Shown piece after piece: positions 9,872 to 19,993 of a stretch of DNA of 64,000 nt (within the stretch, counting starts at the first letter, position 1; each line of letters opens with the position of its first letter). The notes beneath the pieces are model-generated. The model was not told where the DNA came from and did no database searches. It saw nothing but the letters and a program-made list of their open reading frames with translations. The stretch is from Serratia symbiotica (GTDB lineage: Bacteria; Pseudomonadota; Gammaproteobacteria; Enterobacterales; Enterobacteriaceae): NCBI RefSeq assembly GCF_000821185.2, contig NZ_CP050855.1, positions 1,488,001-1,552,000 of the forward strand, in the 5' to 3' direction. The position numbers and the translations under genes are program-made.

Positions 9872-10514
9872 CCTGAACGTAATTATTGCTGATGACCATC
9901 CTATCGTGCTGTTTGGCATCCGAAAGTCACTTGAGCAAATTGAATGGGTGAATGTGGTTGGGGAATTTGAAGACTCAACAGCACTGATCAACAGTTTGTC
10001 CATGCTGGACGCCAACGTACTGATCACCGATCTTTCTATGCCGGGTGACAAATATGGCGATGGCATCACCCTGATTAAGTACATCAAACGTCACTATCCG
10101 CAGTTGTCGATTATTGTACTCACCATGAACAACAACCCTGCCATCTTAAGCACAGTGTTGGATCTAGACATCGCTGGCATCGTACTGAAACAGGGCGCGC
10201 CGACCGATCTACCTAAAGCGCTGGCCGCCTTGCAGAATGGTAAGAAGTTCACGCCAGAAAGCGTAACCAAACTACTGGAAAAAATCAGCGCCAACGGCTA
10301 TGGCGACAAACGTCTTTCGCCAAAAGAAAGCGAAGTACTTCGCCTGTTCGCCGAGGGCTTTCTGGTCACCGAGATCGCCAAGAAACTCAACCGCAGTATC
10401 AAGACTATCAGCAGCCAGAAGAAATCGGCGATGATGAAACTGGGCGTAGAGAACGACATCGCCTTACTCAACTACCTGTCTTCCATAAGCATGACGCCGC
10501 TGGACAGAGAATGA
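9864..10514 (+). CDS. rcsB: RcsB response regulator
   Basis: 216 residues, the same length as E. coli RcsB. An N-terminal receiver domain starts MNDLNVIIADDHPIVLFGIR with acidic pocket D10/D11 and phosphoacceptor Asp56 (ITDLSMPG). A C-terminal LuxR-type helix-turn-helix follows (LSPKESEVLRLFAEG, then EIAKKLNRSIKTISSQK). The ATG at 9864 lies inside the end of rcsD and is chosen because the protein aligns from residue 1; upstream in-frame codons belong to the rcsD overlap. It controls capsule, motility and envelope-stress genes, alone or with RcsA. Confidence 0.97.
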   Translation: MNDLNVIIADDHPIVLFGIRKSLEQIEWVNVVGEFEDSTALINSLSMLDANVLITDLSMPGDKYGDGITLIKYIKRHYPQLSIIVLTMNNNPAILSTVLDLDIAGIVLKQGAPTDLPKALAALQNGKKFTPESVTKLLEKISANGYGDKRLSPKESEVLRLFAEGFLVTEIAKKLNRSIKTISSQKKSAMMKLGVENDIALLNYLSSISMTPLDRE

Positions 10515-10537
10515 TCGTGCTGGTATTCACATGCTCT

Positions 10538-13435
10538 TTAAAAAGCACGCCTCCCTCCGGGCCTTTTGCTTTTCAGGTCTCGGAACGGGATTTGCCGCAC
10601 CTGCTGGCTGTAATAGGCCAACGTCTGTTCCAGCATTTTTAGCGATATTGGCTTCGGCAGACAGTTATCCATTCCCGCCTTAATACAGCGTTGTTTCTCT
10701 TCCGCCAGCGCATTTGCTGTGACACCTATCACCGGCAAGGTAACGTTCAACTGCCTCAGGTGCTGTGTCAACCGGTAGCCGTCCATATTCGGCATATTGA
10801 CATCGGTCAGCACGATATCAACGCTATGGTGATTCATTACGCCAAGCGCATCGACACCATCATTGGCAGTGACTACCTGATAACCCAGTGAACTGATCTG
10901 GTCGGATAGCAACTGACGGTTGATAGGATGATCATCGATCACCAGCAAATGAATATCGCCATTGTTTGATATGTTAGCCTTAGCAGGCACGGGCAATGGT
11001 ATCGGCATACTGCTGCCTTGTTCGCCAACGCCAAACAGTTGGTTGAGCCGCGCCAGAATTTCACGCGGGGTTGAGGTGCTGTATATCCAATAACCTAAGC
11101 GGGTTTCCAGCGGGGGGCCAATGTGTGAGGTCGAAAACTGGAACTGTGCCAGCAACGGAGTATCAACCATTATTGGATGGTCGCTTATCATCACGTCGCT
11201 TGTTGCGACCTGCTGCCCTTCATGGCGTAGCACCCTAGCACCGTAACCGTCCAGGATTTCCATCAAAAAGCTTTCCAACCGCTGGTTGCGGATATTTAAC
11301 CACAACGTTTTACCCTGCCAAATGTCGCTGGCCTGCGGGATCGGGAATTGGATGTTGAAGAGGGGGATGCGGATAGTGAACAGGCTGCCCAACCCCGGTT
11401 CAGATATAACGGCGATATCGCCATCCATCAAGTTGATCAGCTTCTCACAGATAGCAAGCCCCAGTCCGGTACCCTGGAAGTGGCGCTGAACGCCGGTGCC
11501 GACCTGGAAGAACGGATCGAATAGACGGGGAATTTCCTTCTCTGGAATGCCGATACCGGTATCGCGCACGCTGAACTCCAGGTAGCTGTCGTAGGTGCAA
11601 ACCTGCAAGATGATACAGCCAGTATCGGTAAATTTGATGGCATTATTGAGTAGGTTGGACAGCACCTGCTGTAACCGCATCGGATCAGCGCAGATGCGTT
11701 CCGGCACGTTCTGTGTGATAAAGCAGTACAATCCCAGACGTTTTTTCACCACCAGCGGCAAATAGTTGCCAGCGATATGGGTGATGACCTCCAGGCAGGA
11801 AAACTCTCGCGGTTCAATTTTCAACTGCTCGGATTCGATTTTGGAGAAATCAAGGATATCGCTGATGATCTGCAGTAACAGCCCAGAAGAATTGTTCATC
11901 GCAGTGACTAAGCGGTCAACACTTTGTGGCAACGTCTTGGTTTGCAACAGATCAAGGTTGCCGATAATACCGTATAGCGGCGTGCGTAGTTCATGGCTCA
12001 CCGTGGCCAGGAACATCGATTTAGACTGGCTGGCCTGCTCCGCCGCCGCCGCCATCTCTTGCAGCGACTTTTCCATTTTGACGCGGGCGCTGACATCCAC
12101 CAGTACACAGATCGCCACATCCTCATTGCGGTAGCGCGAATGCACAAAGCTGATTTGCAAATTATTTTTATTACTGGACATCACATTGACAAAGTTTACC
12201 TGCTGCGCGCAGATGATGCGCATAATGCGCTCGCGGTCTTCGTGCGTTAGCAGATTGATATAATTGTGTGCCAGTTCATTGCTCAAAATATTAGTGCCAT
12301 CGCTGATGCGTAGGATACAGATACCTACTGGGGCCGACGCAACAATTTTGCGGTTGAACTGCTCATGCTCTTCCAGCCGGAAAGCGTTGTCTTCCGCTGG
12401 CAAGAACATTTTGCGTTCAAACAGCCAGGCCAGCGAAAACAGTACCAAAGCTGACAGCAGGTTTAACTGCACTGCATTGATGATCAGTGTGTTGAAACGC
12501 TCCGCCACGATCTCCACCGGCAGCGCATAAACAATGCTGAGTGAGGATGGCGGTAGCATCCTCTTCATAATCAGGTCACGGTAGTTATCAGCATAGCCGA
12601 AGTAGGCAGGGGCATCGGGGTAGCTCTTGAGCGATGTGGCAGAACGCTCGCCGTCTGCCAGGCGCAGTATCGGTTCATTGTTCTCGTCCAGTAGGGTAAT
12701 GCTGATCGGCAGGTTACCCGTGGTGACAAAATCCTCCAACCTTATGGTCTGCTCAATACCCATCTGTGCCTCCAGCTTATTGCCAATATAAATTGGCGTC
12801 AGCATATACAGATAACCAATATCTGGCCGCTGTTGGCTGGGGCTTACCCAGTACAGATTATTGTCTTTGCCCTGACTCATGGCATTGTAGTGGCTCAAGG
12901 TACGTTCGTGCAGAGATTTCAGCACGTTATCATGGTTGCCCACGTCGTTACCGCCGCCCAGTTCCACCATGCACAGGCCATTACCAGCAATAAAAAATAC
13001 CCGGTTAAGATCATAGGCCGCGACAAAGTTCTCTTTCCAAGACTGGATTAATCGGCTCAGTGACTCAAGCGATCTACGATAGGGGGGATTCAGCGTACAA
13101 TTGGATCCTGGGGACAGCGGGAAAAATTGCGGCGGCTGACCTTTGCCAGGAATGAGGCTAGTGAATATGTCCTGACTGCTGACCAAACCATTGAGGCGAT
13201 TTTCCGCCATGTACTTGATGTCGCGGATAATATCGGCAGAGTGACGGATATAGCCCTGAGCCTGCTCAAACTCCGAGTTGTATTCCATGCGGATATCTGA
13301 TTCTTTTTGATGCAGGATATTCAGAATATATAAGGTGGTGAGCAGCGCCCCCAACGACCACAGCATAATCGCCAGCATCCTGAAAAGATAGCGGGATATC
13401 CTCAGCGCAGTTCGGAAAGAAGCTAAATATTTCAA
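10538..13435 (-). CDS. rcsC: RcsC hybrid sensor histidine kinase
   Basis: About 965 residues; inner-membrane hybrid kinase that starts the Rcs relay. TM helix near 20-43, periplasmic sensor domain, second TM near 320-345. Then comes the dimerisation/phosphoacceptor domain with the H-box ATVSHELRTPLYG, and the ATPase domain with FSKIES, RDTGIGIP and GTGLGLAICEKL. A C-terminal receiver domain follows (VLTDVNMPNMDGYRL, phosphoacceptor Asp). The start is set at TTG 13435 because E. coli RcsC begins at the matching KYLASFRT. A longer frame can start at GTG 13468, and neither has a strong ribosome site. The tail after QQVRQIPF is slightly longer than in E. coli. Convergent with rcsB. Confidence 0.93.
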   Translation of the reverse strand: MKYLASFRTALRISRYLFRMLAIMLWSLGALLTTLYILNILHQKESDIRMEYNSEFEQAQGYIRHSADIIRDIKYMAENRLNGLVSSQDIFTSLIPGKGQPPQFFPLSPGSNCTLNPPYRRSLESLSRLIQSWKENFVAAYDLNRVFFIAGNGLCMVELGGGNDVGNHDNVLKSLHERTLSHYNAMSQGKDNNLYWVSPSQQRPDIGYLYMLTPIYIGNKLEAQMGIEQTIRLEDFVTTGNLPISITLLDENNEPILRLADGERSATSLKSYPDAPAYFGYADNYRDLIMKRMLPPSSLSIVYALPVEIVAERFNTLIINAVQLNLLSALVLFSLAWLFERKMFLPAEDNAFRLEEHEQFNRKIVASAPVGICILRISDGTNILSNELAHNYINLLTHEDRERIMRIICAQQVNFVNVMSSNKNNLQISFVHSRYRNEDVAICVLVDVSARVKMEKSLQEMAAAAEQASQSKSMFLATVSHELRTPLYGIIGNLDLLQTKTLPQSVDRLVTAMNNSSGLLLQIISDILDFSKIESEQLKIEPREFSCLEVITHIAGNYLPLVVKKRLGLYCFITQNVPERICADPMRLQQVLSNLLNNAIKFTDTGCIILQVCTYDSYLEFSVRDTGIGIPEKEIPRLFDPFFQVGTGVQRHFQGTGLGLAICEKLINLMDGDIAVISEPGLGSLFTIRIPLFNIQFPIPQASDIWQGKTLWLNIRNQRLESFLMEILDGYGARVLRHEGQQVATSDVMISDHPIMVDTPLLAQFQFSTSHIGPPLETRLGYWIYSTSTPREILARLNQLFGVGEQGSSMPIPLPVPAKANISNNGDIHLLVIDDHPINRQLLSDQISSLGYQVVTANDGVDALGVMNHHSVDIVLTDVNMPNMDGYRLTQHLRQLNVTLPVIGVTANALAEEKQRCIKAGMDNCLPKPISLKMLEQTLAYYSQQVRQIPFRDLKSKRPGGRRAF
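10541..10574. terminator. Possible terminator between convergent rcsB and rcsC
   Basis: An inverted repeat AAAAGCA...TGCTTTT brackets a GC-rich loop with a short internal GCC/GGC pairing, 26 nt after the rcsB stop. Flanking A and T runs would suit both directions. The segment also encodes the last residues of rcsC. Confidence 0.4.
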
Positions 13436-13526
13436 TCTGATACCATATAAAAGTAAACGTCGGCGCACGCGATCAACAAAGCTTTAGTCTGCGGTTTATT
13501 AGCCTAGTAATTAAACCATGTAACCC

Positions 13527-13559
13527 AAAAAGGGCCTAGCATCACCGCTAGGCCCTTTT
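13527..13559 (-). terminator. gyrA terminator
   Basis: A perfect 9-bp stem, GGGCCTAGC/GCTAGGCCC with a 6-nt loop, is flanked by AAAA and TTTT. It lies about 45 nt past the gyrA stop. The A and T runs would let it also act toward rcsC. Confidence 0.9.
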
Positions 13560-13602
13560 GTAGCAATGGTGTTTCACCACTTAGACGTACTCATCATCCC
13601 AC

Positions 13603-16230
13603 TTAGTCTGTGGTATCGGTGTCATCGCCATCATCCAGCGGTGTCGCCTCTTCTCCCGTCTCTTCTGCACCCGGCTCCAAGCTGTCCAGCTCTTCGTCTT
13701 CCACGGGTTCAGCCACGCGCTGGAGGCCGACAACATTCTCGTCTTCAGCAGTGCGGATCAGTGTGACACCTTGGGTATTACGACCCACCACGCTGACCTC
13801 CGACACCCTGGTGCGCACCAAGGTACCGGCATCAGTGATCATCATGATCTGGTCAGTGGTTTCTACTTGTACGGCACCGACTACCTGACCATTGCGCTCA
13901 CTCACTTTGATGGAGATAACCCCCTGAGTGGCGCGCGACTTAGTCGGGTATTCGGTAATTGCGGTGCGTTTGCCAAAGCCATTTTGGGTCACAGTCAAGA
14001 TATCGCCTGCACCACGCGGCACGATCAGCGAGATAACGCTGTCGCCTACCCCCAGGTTGATACCGCGCACACCAGTGGCGGTACGCCCCATAGAACGCAC
14101 CTGCGTTTCAGGGAAGCGCACCACTTTACCACTGGCGGAAAACAGCATCACTTCGTTGCTACCGTCAGTCAGATCGACACCAATCAGTTCGTCGCCCTCA
14201 TTGAGATTAACGGCAATAATACCGGCGCTGCGCGGACGGCTGAACTCGGTCAATGCAGTTTTCTTCACCGTGCCACTGGCCGTCGCCATAAATACATGGC
14301 GTCCTTCTTCATACTCACGCACCGGCAAGATAGCGGTAATACGCTCATTGGCTTCCAGCGGCAGCAGGTTGACGATTGGACGACCGCGTGCAGCACGACT
14401 GGCTTCAGGCAGTTGGTATACCTTCATCCAGTACAGACGGCCACGGCTGGAGAAGCACAGGATGGTATCATGGGTGTTGGCCACCAACAGACGATCAATA
14501 AAATCTTCTTCCTTGATGCGGGCGGCAGAGCGGCCTTTGCCGCCACGGCGTTGGGCTTCATAATCAGACAGCGGCTGATACTTCACATAGCCCTGATGCG
14601 ACAGTGTCACCACTACATCTTCCTGATTGATCAGGTCTTCAATGTTGATGTCTGACGTATTGGCGGTGATTTCGGTGCGACGGCTATCGCTGTACTGCTC
14701 TTTGACCGCCACCAACTCTTCGCGGATCACGTCCATCAGACGATCCGGGTTTTCCAGAATAAAAATCAGCCCAGCGATAACGTTCAGCAACTCTTTATAT
14801 TCGTCCAGCAGCTTCTCATGCTCTAAGCCGGTCAATTTTTGCAGCCGCAGATCCAAAATCGCCTGAGCCTGTTGCTCAGTCAGATAATACTTGCCATCAC
14901 GGATGCCGAATTCCGGCTCCAACCACTCTGGGCGAGCGGCATCATCACCGGCACGTTCTAGCATCGCACGCACGTTGCCCAGTTCCCAAGCCTGAGCCAC
15001 TAGCGCAACTTTGGCTTCCGCAGGGGTTGGTACACGACGGATCAGCTCAATGATCGGATCGATGTTAGCCAGCGCGATAGCCAGCGCTTCCAAGATATGA
15101 GCGCGTTCGCGGGCTTTACGCAGTTCGAAAATGGTACGGCGTGTCACCACTTCACGGCGATGACGAACAAAGGACAGCAGAATGTCTTTCAGGTTCAGCA
15201 ATTTCGGCTGCCCCTGATGCAACGCCACCATGTTGATACCAAAAGTCACCTGCAACTGGGTTAGCGCATACAGGTTGTTCAGCACCACTTCACCCACCGC
15301 GTCGCGTTTAACTTCGATCACGATACGCATGCCGTCTTTGTCGGATTCGTCACGCAGTGCACTGATACCTTCTACGCGTTTTTCTTTCACCAACTCGGCG
15401 ATCTTTTCAATCAAACGCGCCTTGTTCACCTGATAGGGGATCTCGTGAACGATGATAGTTTCGCGTCCGGTTTTGGCATCGCTTTCCACCTCTGCGCGCG
15501 CGCGCAGGTAGATTTTACCGCGCCCAGTACGGTAGGCTTCTTCAATGCCACGGCGACCGTTGATGATCGCCGCAGTCGGGAAGTCCGGCCCTGGGATGTG
15601 TGCCATCAAGCCTTCTATACTGATGTTTTCATCATCGATATAGGCCAGGCAGCCATTGATAACTTCTGACAGGTTATGCGGTGGAATATTGGTGGCCATA
15701 CCCACAGCAATGCCCGAGGCACCATTAATCAATAGATTCGGGATCTTTGCCGGCATAACGGCCGGGATCTGCTCGGTGCCATCGTAGTTAGGCACGAAGT
15801 CCACCGTTTCTTTTTCCAGATCCGCCAGCAGTTCGTGAGCAATCTTGGACATACGCACTTCGGTATAACGCATCGCCGCAGCGGAGTCGCCGTCAACGGA
15901 ACCAAAGTTACCCTGACCATCCACCAGCATATAGCGCAGCGAAAATGGCTGAGCCATACGCACAATGGTGTCATAAACAGCGGTGTCACCGTGTGGGTGA
16001 TATTTACCGATCACGTCCCCAACGACACGAGCCGATTTTTTGTAGGGTTTATTCCAGTCGTTACCCAATACATTCATCGCGTACAGCACGCGGCGGTGAA
16101 CCGGCTTTAGTCCATCACGGACATCTGGCAGGGCACGTCCGACGATAACGGACATCGCGTAGTCCAGATACGAGTTTTTTAACTCGTCTTCAATGTTTAC
16201 CGGTGTGATTTCTCTGGCAAGGTCGCTCAT
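13603..16230 (-). CDS. gyrA: DNA gyrase subunit A
   Basis: 875 residues (E. coli 875). ATP-dependent negative supercoiling as A2B2 with GyrB. The winged-helix and tower domains hold the catalytic Tyr122 ([11 protein letters not shown]). The C-terminal beta-pinwheel carries the GyrA box QRRGGKGRS. The tail is acidic ([10 protein letters not shown]). In the quinolone region the motif is [10 protein letters not shown], with Thr at position 83 (ACC at 15982-15984) and Asp at 87. Start ATG is supported by full alignment. Divergent from ubiG, with an upstream promoter region of about 200 nt. Confidence 0.98.
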   Translation of the reverse strand: MSDLAREITPVNIEDELKNSYLDYAMSVIVGRALPDVRDGLKPVHRRVLYAMNVLGNDWNKPYKKSARVVGDVIGKYHPHGDTAVYDTIVRMAQPFSLRYMLVDGQGNFGSVDGDSAAAMRYTEVRMSKIAHELLADLEKETVDFVPNYDGTEQIPAVMPAKIPNLLINGASGIAVGMATNIPPHNLSEVINGCLAYIDDENISIEGLMAHIPGPDFPTAAIINGRRGIEEAYRTGRGKIYLRARAEVESDAKTGRETIIVHEIPYQVNKARLIEKIAELVKEKRVEGISALRDESDKDGMRIVIEVKRDAVGEVVLNNLYALTQLQVTFGINMVALHQGQPKLLNLKDILLSFVRHRREVVTRRTIFELRKARERAHILEALAIALANIDPIIELIRRVPTPAEAKVALVAQAWELGNVRAMLERAGDDAARPEWLEPEFGIRDGKYYLTEQQAQAILDLRLQKLTGLEHEKLLDEYKELLNVIAGLIFILENPDRLMDVIREELVAVKEQYSDSRRTEITANTSDINIEDLINQEDVVVTLSHQGYVKYQPLSDYEAQRRGGKGRSAARIKEEDFIDRLLVANTHDTILCFSSRGRLYWMKVYQLPEASRAARGRPIVNLLPLEANERITAILPVREYEEGRHVFMATASGTVKKTALTEFSRPRSAGIIAVNLNEGDELIGVDLTDGSNEVMLFSASGKVVRFPETQVRSMGRTATGVRGINLGVGDSVISLIVPRGAGDILTVTQNGFGKRTAITEYPTKSRATQGVISIKVSERNGQVVGAVQVETTDQIMMITDAGTLVRTRVSEVSVVGRNTQGVTLIRTAEDENVVGLQRVAEPVEDEELDSLEPGAEETGEEATPLDDGDDTDTTD

Positions 16231-16394
16231 GGAGCTGCTATCCCTCTACTAATGATTCATCTGCCCACTGCCATAGTGGCAAAGGTGTAAAATTATACCA
16301 TAAAGCACGCTTTACGGGAAAATAACGCTGCCATTTCGCGCGAGTCGTACATCTGTAGTGCAGTAAAAACGCATCGGCGTTGCGCCGGAACATG

Positions 16395-16400
16395 TATAAT
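16395..16400 (+). promoter_or_regulatory. Likely -10 box of ubiG
   Basis: A perfect TATAAT lies 34 nt before the ubiG ATG. No clear -35 is visible at 16-18 nt upstream, so strength and exact use are uncertain. Confidence 0.45.
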
Positions 16401-16433
16401 CCGTGCAATGAAAACCAGGAGCCAGACACGCCC

Positions 16434-17162
16434 ATGAATGCAGAATCATCCCACCGTGCGCAACAAAATGTCGATCACCAGGAAATCGCCAAGTTCGAGG
16501 CCGTGGCCGCCCACTGGTGGGATCTGGCAGGCGAATTCAAGCCTCTGCACCGTATCAACCCATTACGCCTGAACTACATCATGCAGCACGCCGATGGCAT
16601 TTTTGGCAAAAAGGTGCTTGATGTTGGCTGCGGCGGTGGCATTTTGGCGGAAAGCATGGCACACGAAGGCGCGCAGGTGACAGGCCTGGATATGGGGGCA
16701 GAACCACTGCAAGTCGCCCGTCTGCACGCATTGGAAAGCGGTGTGAGTGTGACTTACGTGCAGGAAACGGTGGAAAGCCATGCCCAAGCCAATACACAGC
16801 AGTACGATGTGGTTACTTGCATGGAAATGCTCGAGCACGTACCTGATCCGGCCTCGGTGGTGTATGCCTGCGCTCGTCTGGTGAAACCGGGGGGGCATGT
16901 GTTTTTCTCTACCATCAATCGCAATGCCAAAGCCTGGCTGCTGGCGGTGATCGGTGCGGAATATATCCTGAAAATGGTGCCGCAGGGCACCCACGACCAT
17001 AAGAAGTTCATCCGCCCTTCCGAACTGATCGGCTGGGTTGACGGCACGCCACTGCGCGAAAAACACATGATCGGCCTGCATTACAATCCACTCACCGATC
17101 ATTTCAAACTTGGCCGCAATGTTGATGTAAATTACATGGTTCATATGCAGCACGAAGGTTAA
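16434..17162 (+). CDS. ubiG: UbiG bifunctional O-methyltransferase (ubiquinone synthesis)
   Basis: 242 residues; SAM-dependent methylation of the two ring hydroxyls in ubiquinone synthesis. SAM motif [11 protein letters not shown] is at 61-70, and [13 protein letters not shown] is the post-motif acidic loop. The start MNAESSHR is chosen because E. coli UbiG begins MNAEKS; the frame extends 18 codons upstream without family similarity. AGGAG lies 13 nt before the ATG. It sits divergent to gyrA, as in E. coli. With the men genes decayed in this genome, ubiquinone is probably the main quinone. Confidence 0.96.
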   Translation: MNAESSHRAQQNVDHQEIAKFEAVAAHWWDLAGEFKPLHRINPLRLNYIMQHADGIFGKKVLDVGCGGGILAESMAHEGAQVTGLDMGAEPLQVARLHALESGVSVTYVQETVESHAQANTQQYDVVTCMEMLEHVPDPASVVYACARLVKPGGHVFFSTINRNAKAWLLAVIGAEYILKMVPQGTHDHKKFIRPSELIGWVDGTPLREKHMIGLHYNPLTDHFKLGRNVDVNYMVHMQHEG

Positions 17163-17356
17163 TCATCCCAAGCGCCGGCTCTGTTTTTCTGGGGTTTGGC
17201 GCATCCTGGCTCAAATGGCGTTTTCTCTAACGTTTAATAAAACGGCAAACGACCAGATATTTGGGTTTTAAAGAAAAATAATATCCCGATATTGACAAAC
17301 TTGTCGCCCCAGCCACAGCGCGCGCTCACAACCCAAAGCCACATCTTGACCCCATG

Positions 17357-17365
17357 TTATCCACA
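17357..17365 (+). promoter_or_regulatory. DnaA box upstream of nrdA
   Basis: TTATCCACA, the exact high-affinity DnaA box, lies 142 nt before the nrdA ATG. E. coli nrdAB is also controlled by DnaA through such sites. Confidence 0.75.
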
Positions 17366-17424
17366 GTCTTGTTCACTTGCAAACGCCCTGCTTTCCCACT
17401 ATCTTGTTACTTCACCGACACGTA

Positions 17425-17442
17425 CCCCCTATATATAGTGTT
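17425..17442 (+). promoter_or_regulatory. NrdR box upstream of nrdA
   Basis: CCCCCTATATATAGTGTT matches the NrdR consensus (ACACWATATATWGTGT) in its core and right half. NrdR represses ribonucleotide reductase genes when dATP is plentiful. A second box at the expected spacing was not clear. Confidence 0.7.
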
Positions 17443-17506
17443 TACATATGGAGCAGAGCGACTACACTTCTGCTTAGGGGTACCCTACAGACAGGTAACA
17501 CACCAC

Positions 17507-19795
17507 ATGAACCAAAGTCTGCTTGTAACTAAACGCGATGGCCGCAAAGAGCGCATCAACCTCGACAAAATCCACCGGGTCATCGACTGGGCTGCCGAGG
17601 GGTTAAACAACATCTCGGTCTCTCAAGTAGAGCTGCGTTCGCATATTCAGTTTTATGACGGCATCAAAACCGCCGATATTCACGAAACCATCATTAAAGC
17701 TGCTGCCGATCTGATCTCCCGTGATGCACCAGACTATCAGTATCTGGCCGCGCGCCTGGCAATTTTTCACCTGCGCAAAAAAGCATACGGGCAGTTTGAA
17801 CCGCCGAAGCTGCACGCTCATGTGATGCGCATGGTAGAGATGGGCAAGTACGATAAGCTTCTACTGGAAGATTACAGCGCTGAAGAGTTTGAGCAGATGG
17901 ACGCTTTTATCGATCACTGGCGTGACATGAACTTCTCCTATGCGGCCGTCAAGCAGCTAGAAGGCAAGTATCTGGTGCAGAACCGCGTCAGCGGTGAGAT
18001 CTACGAGAGCGCCCAGTTCCTGTATATTCTGGTAGCCGCCTGCCTGTTCTCTAACTACCCGCGTGAAACCCGTCTGGACTACGTCAAACGTTTCTACAAC
18101 GCGATTTCCACCTTTAAGATTTCACTGCCTACACCGATCATGTCGGGCGTGCGTACCCCAACCCGCCAGTTCAGCTCATGCGTGCTGATCGAGTGTGGCG
18201 ATAGCCTGGATTCGATCAACGCTACCTCCAGCGCTATTGTGAAATATGTTTCGCAACGCGCTGGCATCGGTGTCAACGCTGGCCGCATCCGTGCACTGGG
18301 CAGCCCGATCCGTGGTGGTGAAGCATTCCACACTGGCTGTATCCCGTTCTACAAACACTTCCAGACCGCCGTGAAATCCTGCTCGCAAGGCGGCGTACGC
18401 GGTGGCGCAGCAACGCTGTTCTACCCGATGTGGCATCTGGAAGTGGAAAGCCTGCTGGTGCTAAAAAACAACCGTGGCGTTGAAGGCAACCGCGTGCGCC
18501 ACATGGACTACGGCGTGCAACTGAATCGCCTGATGTACCAGCGCCTGATCAAGGGGCAAGACATCACTTTATTCAGCCCGTCCGATGTGCCAGGACTGTA
18601 CGCGGCGTTTTTTGCCGATCAGGACGAATTCGAACGCCTGTACACCCAATATGAGCAAGACGACAGCATTCGCCAGAAACGGGTAAAAGCGGTTGAGCTA
18701 TTTTCTCTGATGATGCAAGAACGTGCTTCCACTGGCCGCATTTATATTCAGAACGTCGATCACTGCAACACCCATAGTCCGTTCGATCCGCAGATCGCGC
18801 CGGTGCGCCAGTCCAACCTATGTCTGGAAATCGCTCTGCCAACCAAGCCACTGGATGACGTCAACGACGAAAACGGCGAAATCGCCCTATGTACGCTGTC
18901 CGCCTTCAATCTCGGCACTATCGACAACTTGGACGATCTGGAAGAACTGGCAACTTTGGCGGTGCGTTCACTTGACGCCCTGCTGGACTACCAAGACTAC
19001 CCGATTAAAGCCGCGCATCGGGGGGCGATGGGTCGCCGTACCTTGGGCGTTGGCGTGATCAACTTCGCCCACTATCTGGCAAAGAACGGCGTACGCTACT
19101 CCGATGGCAGTGCTAACAACTTGACCCATAAGACCTTTGAAGCCATTCAGTATTATCTGCTGAAAGCCTCCAACCGCTTGGCGCAGGAACAGGGTGCTTG
19201 CCCGTGGTTCAACGAAACCAGCTATTCGCAAGGCATCCTGCCGATCGACACCTATAAAAAAGATTTGGATGTCATCTGCAACGAGCCATTGCACTACGAC
19301 TGGGAAACCCTGCGTCAAGAGATCCAGGAAACCGGCCTGCGCAACTCAACGCTGTCTGCGCTGATGCCATCGGAAACCTCTTCACAAATTTCCAACGCCA
19401 CCAACGGCATCGAGCCACCGCGCGGCCATATCAGCATCAAAGCGTCGAAAGACGGTATCCTGCGCCAGGTGGTGCCGGAGTATGAGTGCCTGAAAAATGA
19501 CTACGAACTGCTGTGGGAGATGCCAAACAACGAAGGTTACCTGCAACTGGTCGGCCTGATGCAAAAGTTTATCGACCAGTCGATCTCCGCCAACACCAAC
19601 TACGACCCGACCCGTTTCCCAGGCGGCAAGGTGCCGATGAAACAGCTATTGAAAGACCTGCTCACCGCCTATAAGTTCGGCGTCAAAACTCTGTACTACC
19701 AGAACACCCGCGACGGTGCGGAAGACATACAGGGAGATTTGCACCCTGCCAAGGCCGATGATGACGGCTGCGAAAGCGGTGCCTGCAAGATCTAA
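17507..19795 (+). CDS. nrdA: Ribonucleoside-diphosphate reductase 1 alpha subunit
   Basis: 762 residues (E. coli 761). Large catalytic subunit of class Ia reductase, turning NDPs into dNDPs. The N-terminal ATP-cone begins MNQSLLVTKRDGRKERINLDK. The catalytic core holds FSSCVLIECGD (active-site Cys), NLCLEIALPTKP and ALCTLSAFNLG. The C-terminal redox pair is CESGAC (C755/C760). ATG 17507 is chosen over an upstream in-frame ATG because the protein aligns from here. Followed by nrdB after a 198-nt gap holding a dispersed repeat. Confidence 0.98.
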   Translation: MNQSLLVTKRDGRKERINLDKIHRVIDWAAEGLNNISVSQVELRSHIQFYDGIKTADIHETIIKAAADLISRDAPDYQYLAARLAIFHLRKKAYGQFEPPKLHAHVMRMVEMGKYDKLLLEDYSAEEFEQMDAFIDHWRDMNFSYAAVKQLEGKYLVQNRVSGEIYESAQFLYILVAACLFSNYPRETRLDYVKRFYNAISTFKISLPTPIMSGVRTPTRQFSSCVLIECGDSLDSINATSSAIVKYVSQRAGIGVNAGRIRALGSPIRGGEAFHTGCIPFYKHFQTAVKSCSQGGVRGGAATLFYPMWHLEVESLLVLKNNRGVEGNRVRHMDYGVQLNRLMYQRLIKGQDITLFSPSDVPGLYAAFFADQDEFERLYTQYEQDDSIRQKRVKAVELFSLMMQERASTGRIYIQNVDHCNTHSPFDPQIAPVRQSNLCLEIALPTKPLDDVNDENGEIALCTLSAFNLGTIDNLDDLEELATLAVRSLDALLDYQDYPIKAAHRGAMGRRTLGVGVINFAHYLAKNGVRYSDGSANNLTHKTFEAIQYYLLKASNRLAQEQGACPWFNETSYSQGILPIDTYKKDLDVICNEPLHYDWETLRQEIQETGLRNSTLSALMPSETSSQISNATNGIEPPRGHISIKASKDGILRQVVPEYECLKNDYELLWEMPNNEGYLQLVGLMQKFIDQSISANTNYDPTRFPGGKVPMKQLLKDLLTAYKFGVKTLYYQNTRDGAEDIQGDLHPAKADDDGCESGACKI

Positions 19796-19993
19796 TGTTT
19801 GACACCCGTGGGCCGGGATCGACGCCTGGTAAGCGTTATCGACACAGGCAGGGCAGCGCGGAGAAACCGGAGCGGACACAAAGTACGTGAGGATTTTGAG
19901 CACTGCCCAAGGCCAAAATGGCAAGCAAGATAGCAAATTGGGATTGAGCACTTCCGGCCCCTCATTTAGCCACGTTACGATGGACTAAGGCTT
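19796..19993. repeat. Dispersed repeat (type A) in the nrdA-nrdB gap
   Basis: The core AGTACGTGAGGATTTTGAGC followed by ACTGCCCAAGGCCAAAATGGCAA (19882-19925) recurs at 29680-29722, and a tail fragment recurs at 61750-61771. The gap has no open frame of note. The repeat lies within the nrdAB transcription unit, so it would be transcribed. Confidence 0.75.

Larger units (their letters stand above)
17163..17506 (+). promoter_or_regulatory. nrdA upstream regulatory region
   Basis: 344 nt without a gene. It holds a perfect DnaA box and an NrdR-type box, listed separately, matching the known double control of enterobacterial nrdAB by DnaA and NrdR. An open frame runs from 17354 into nrdA but carries no family similarity before MNQS. 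Confidence 0.7.

Noticed and set aside
13771..14655. 294-codon plus-strand open frame
   Set aside because: Shadow of gyrA, which is conserved over its whole length on the other strand.
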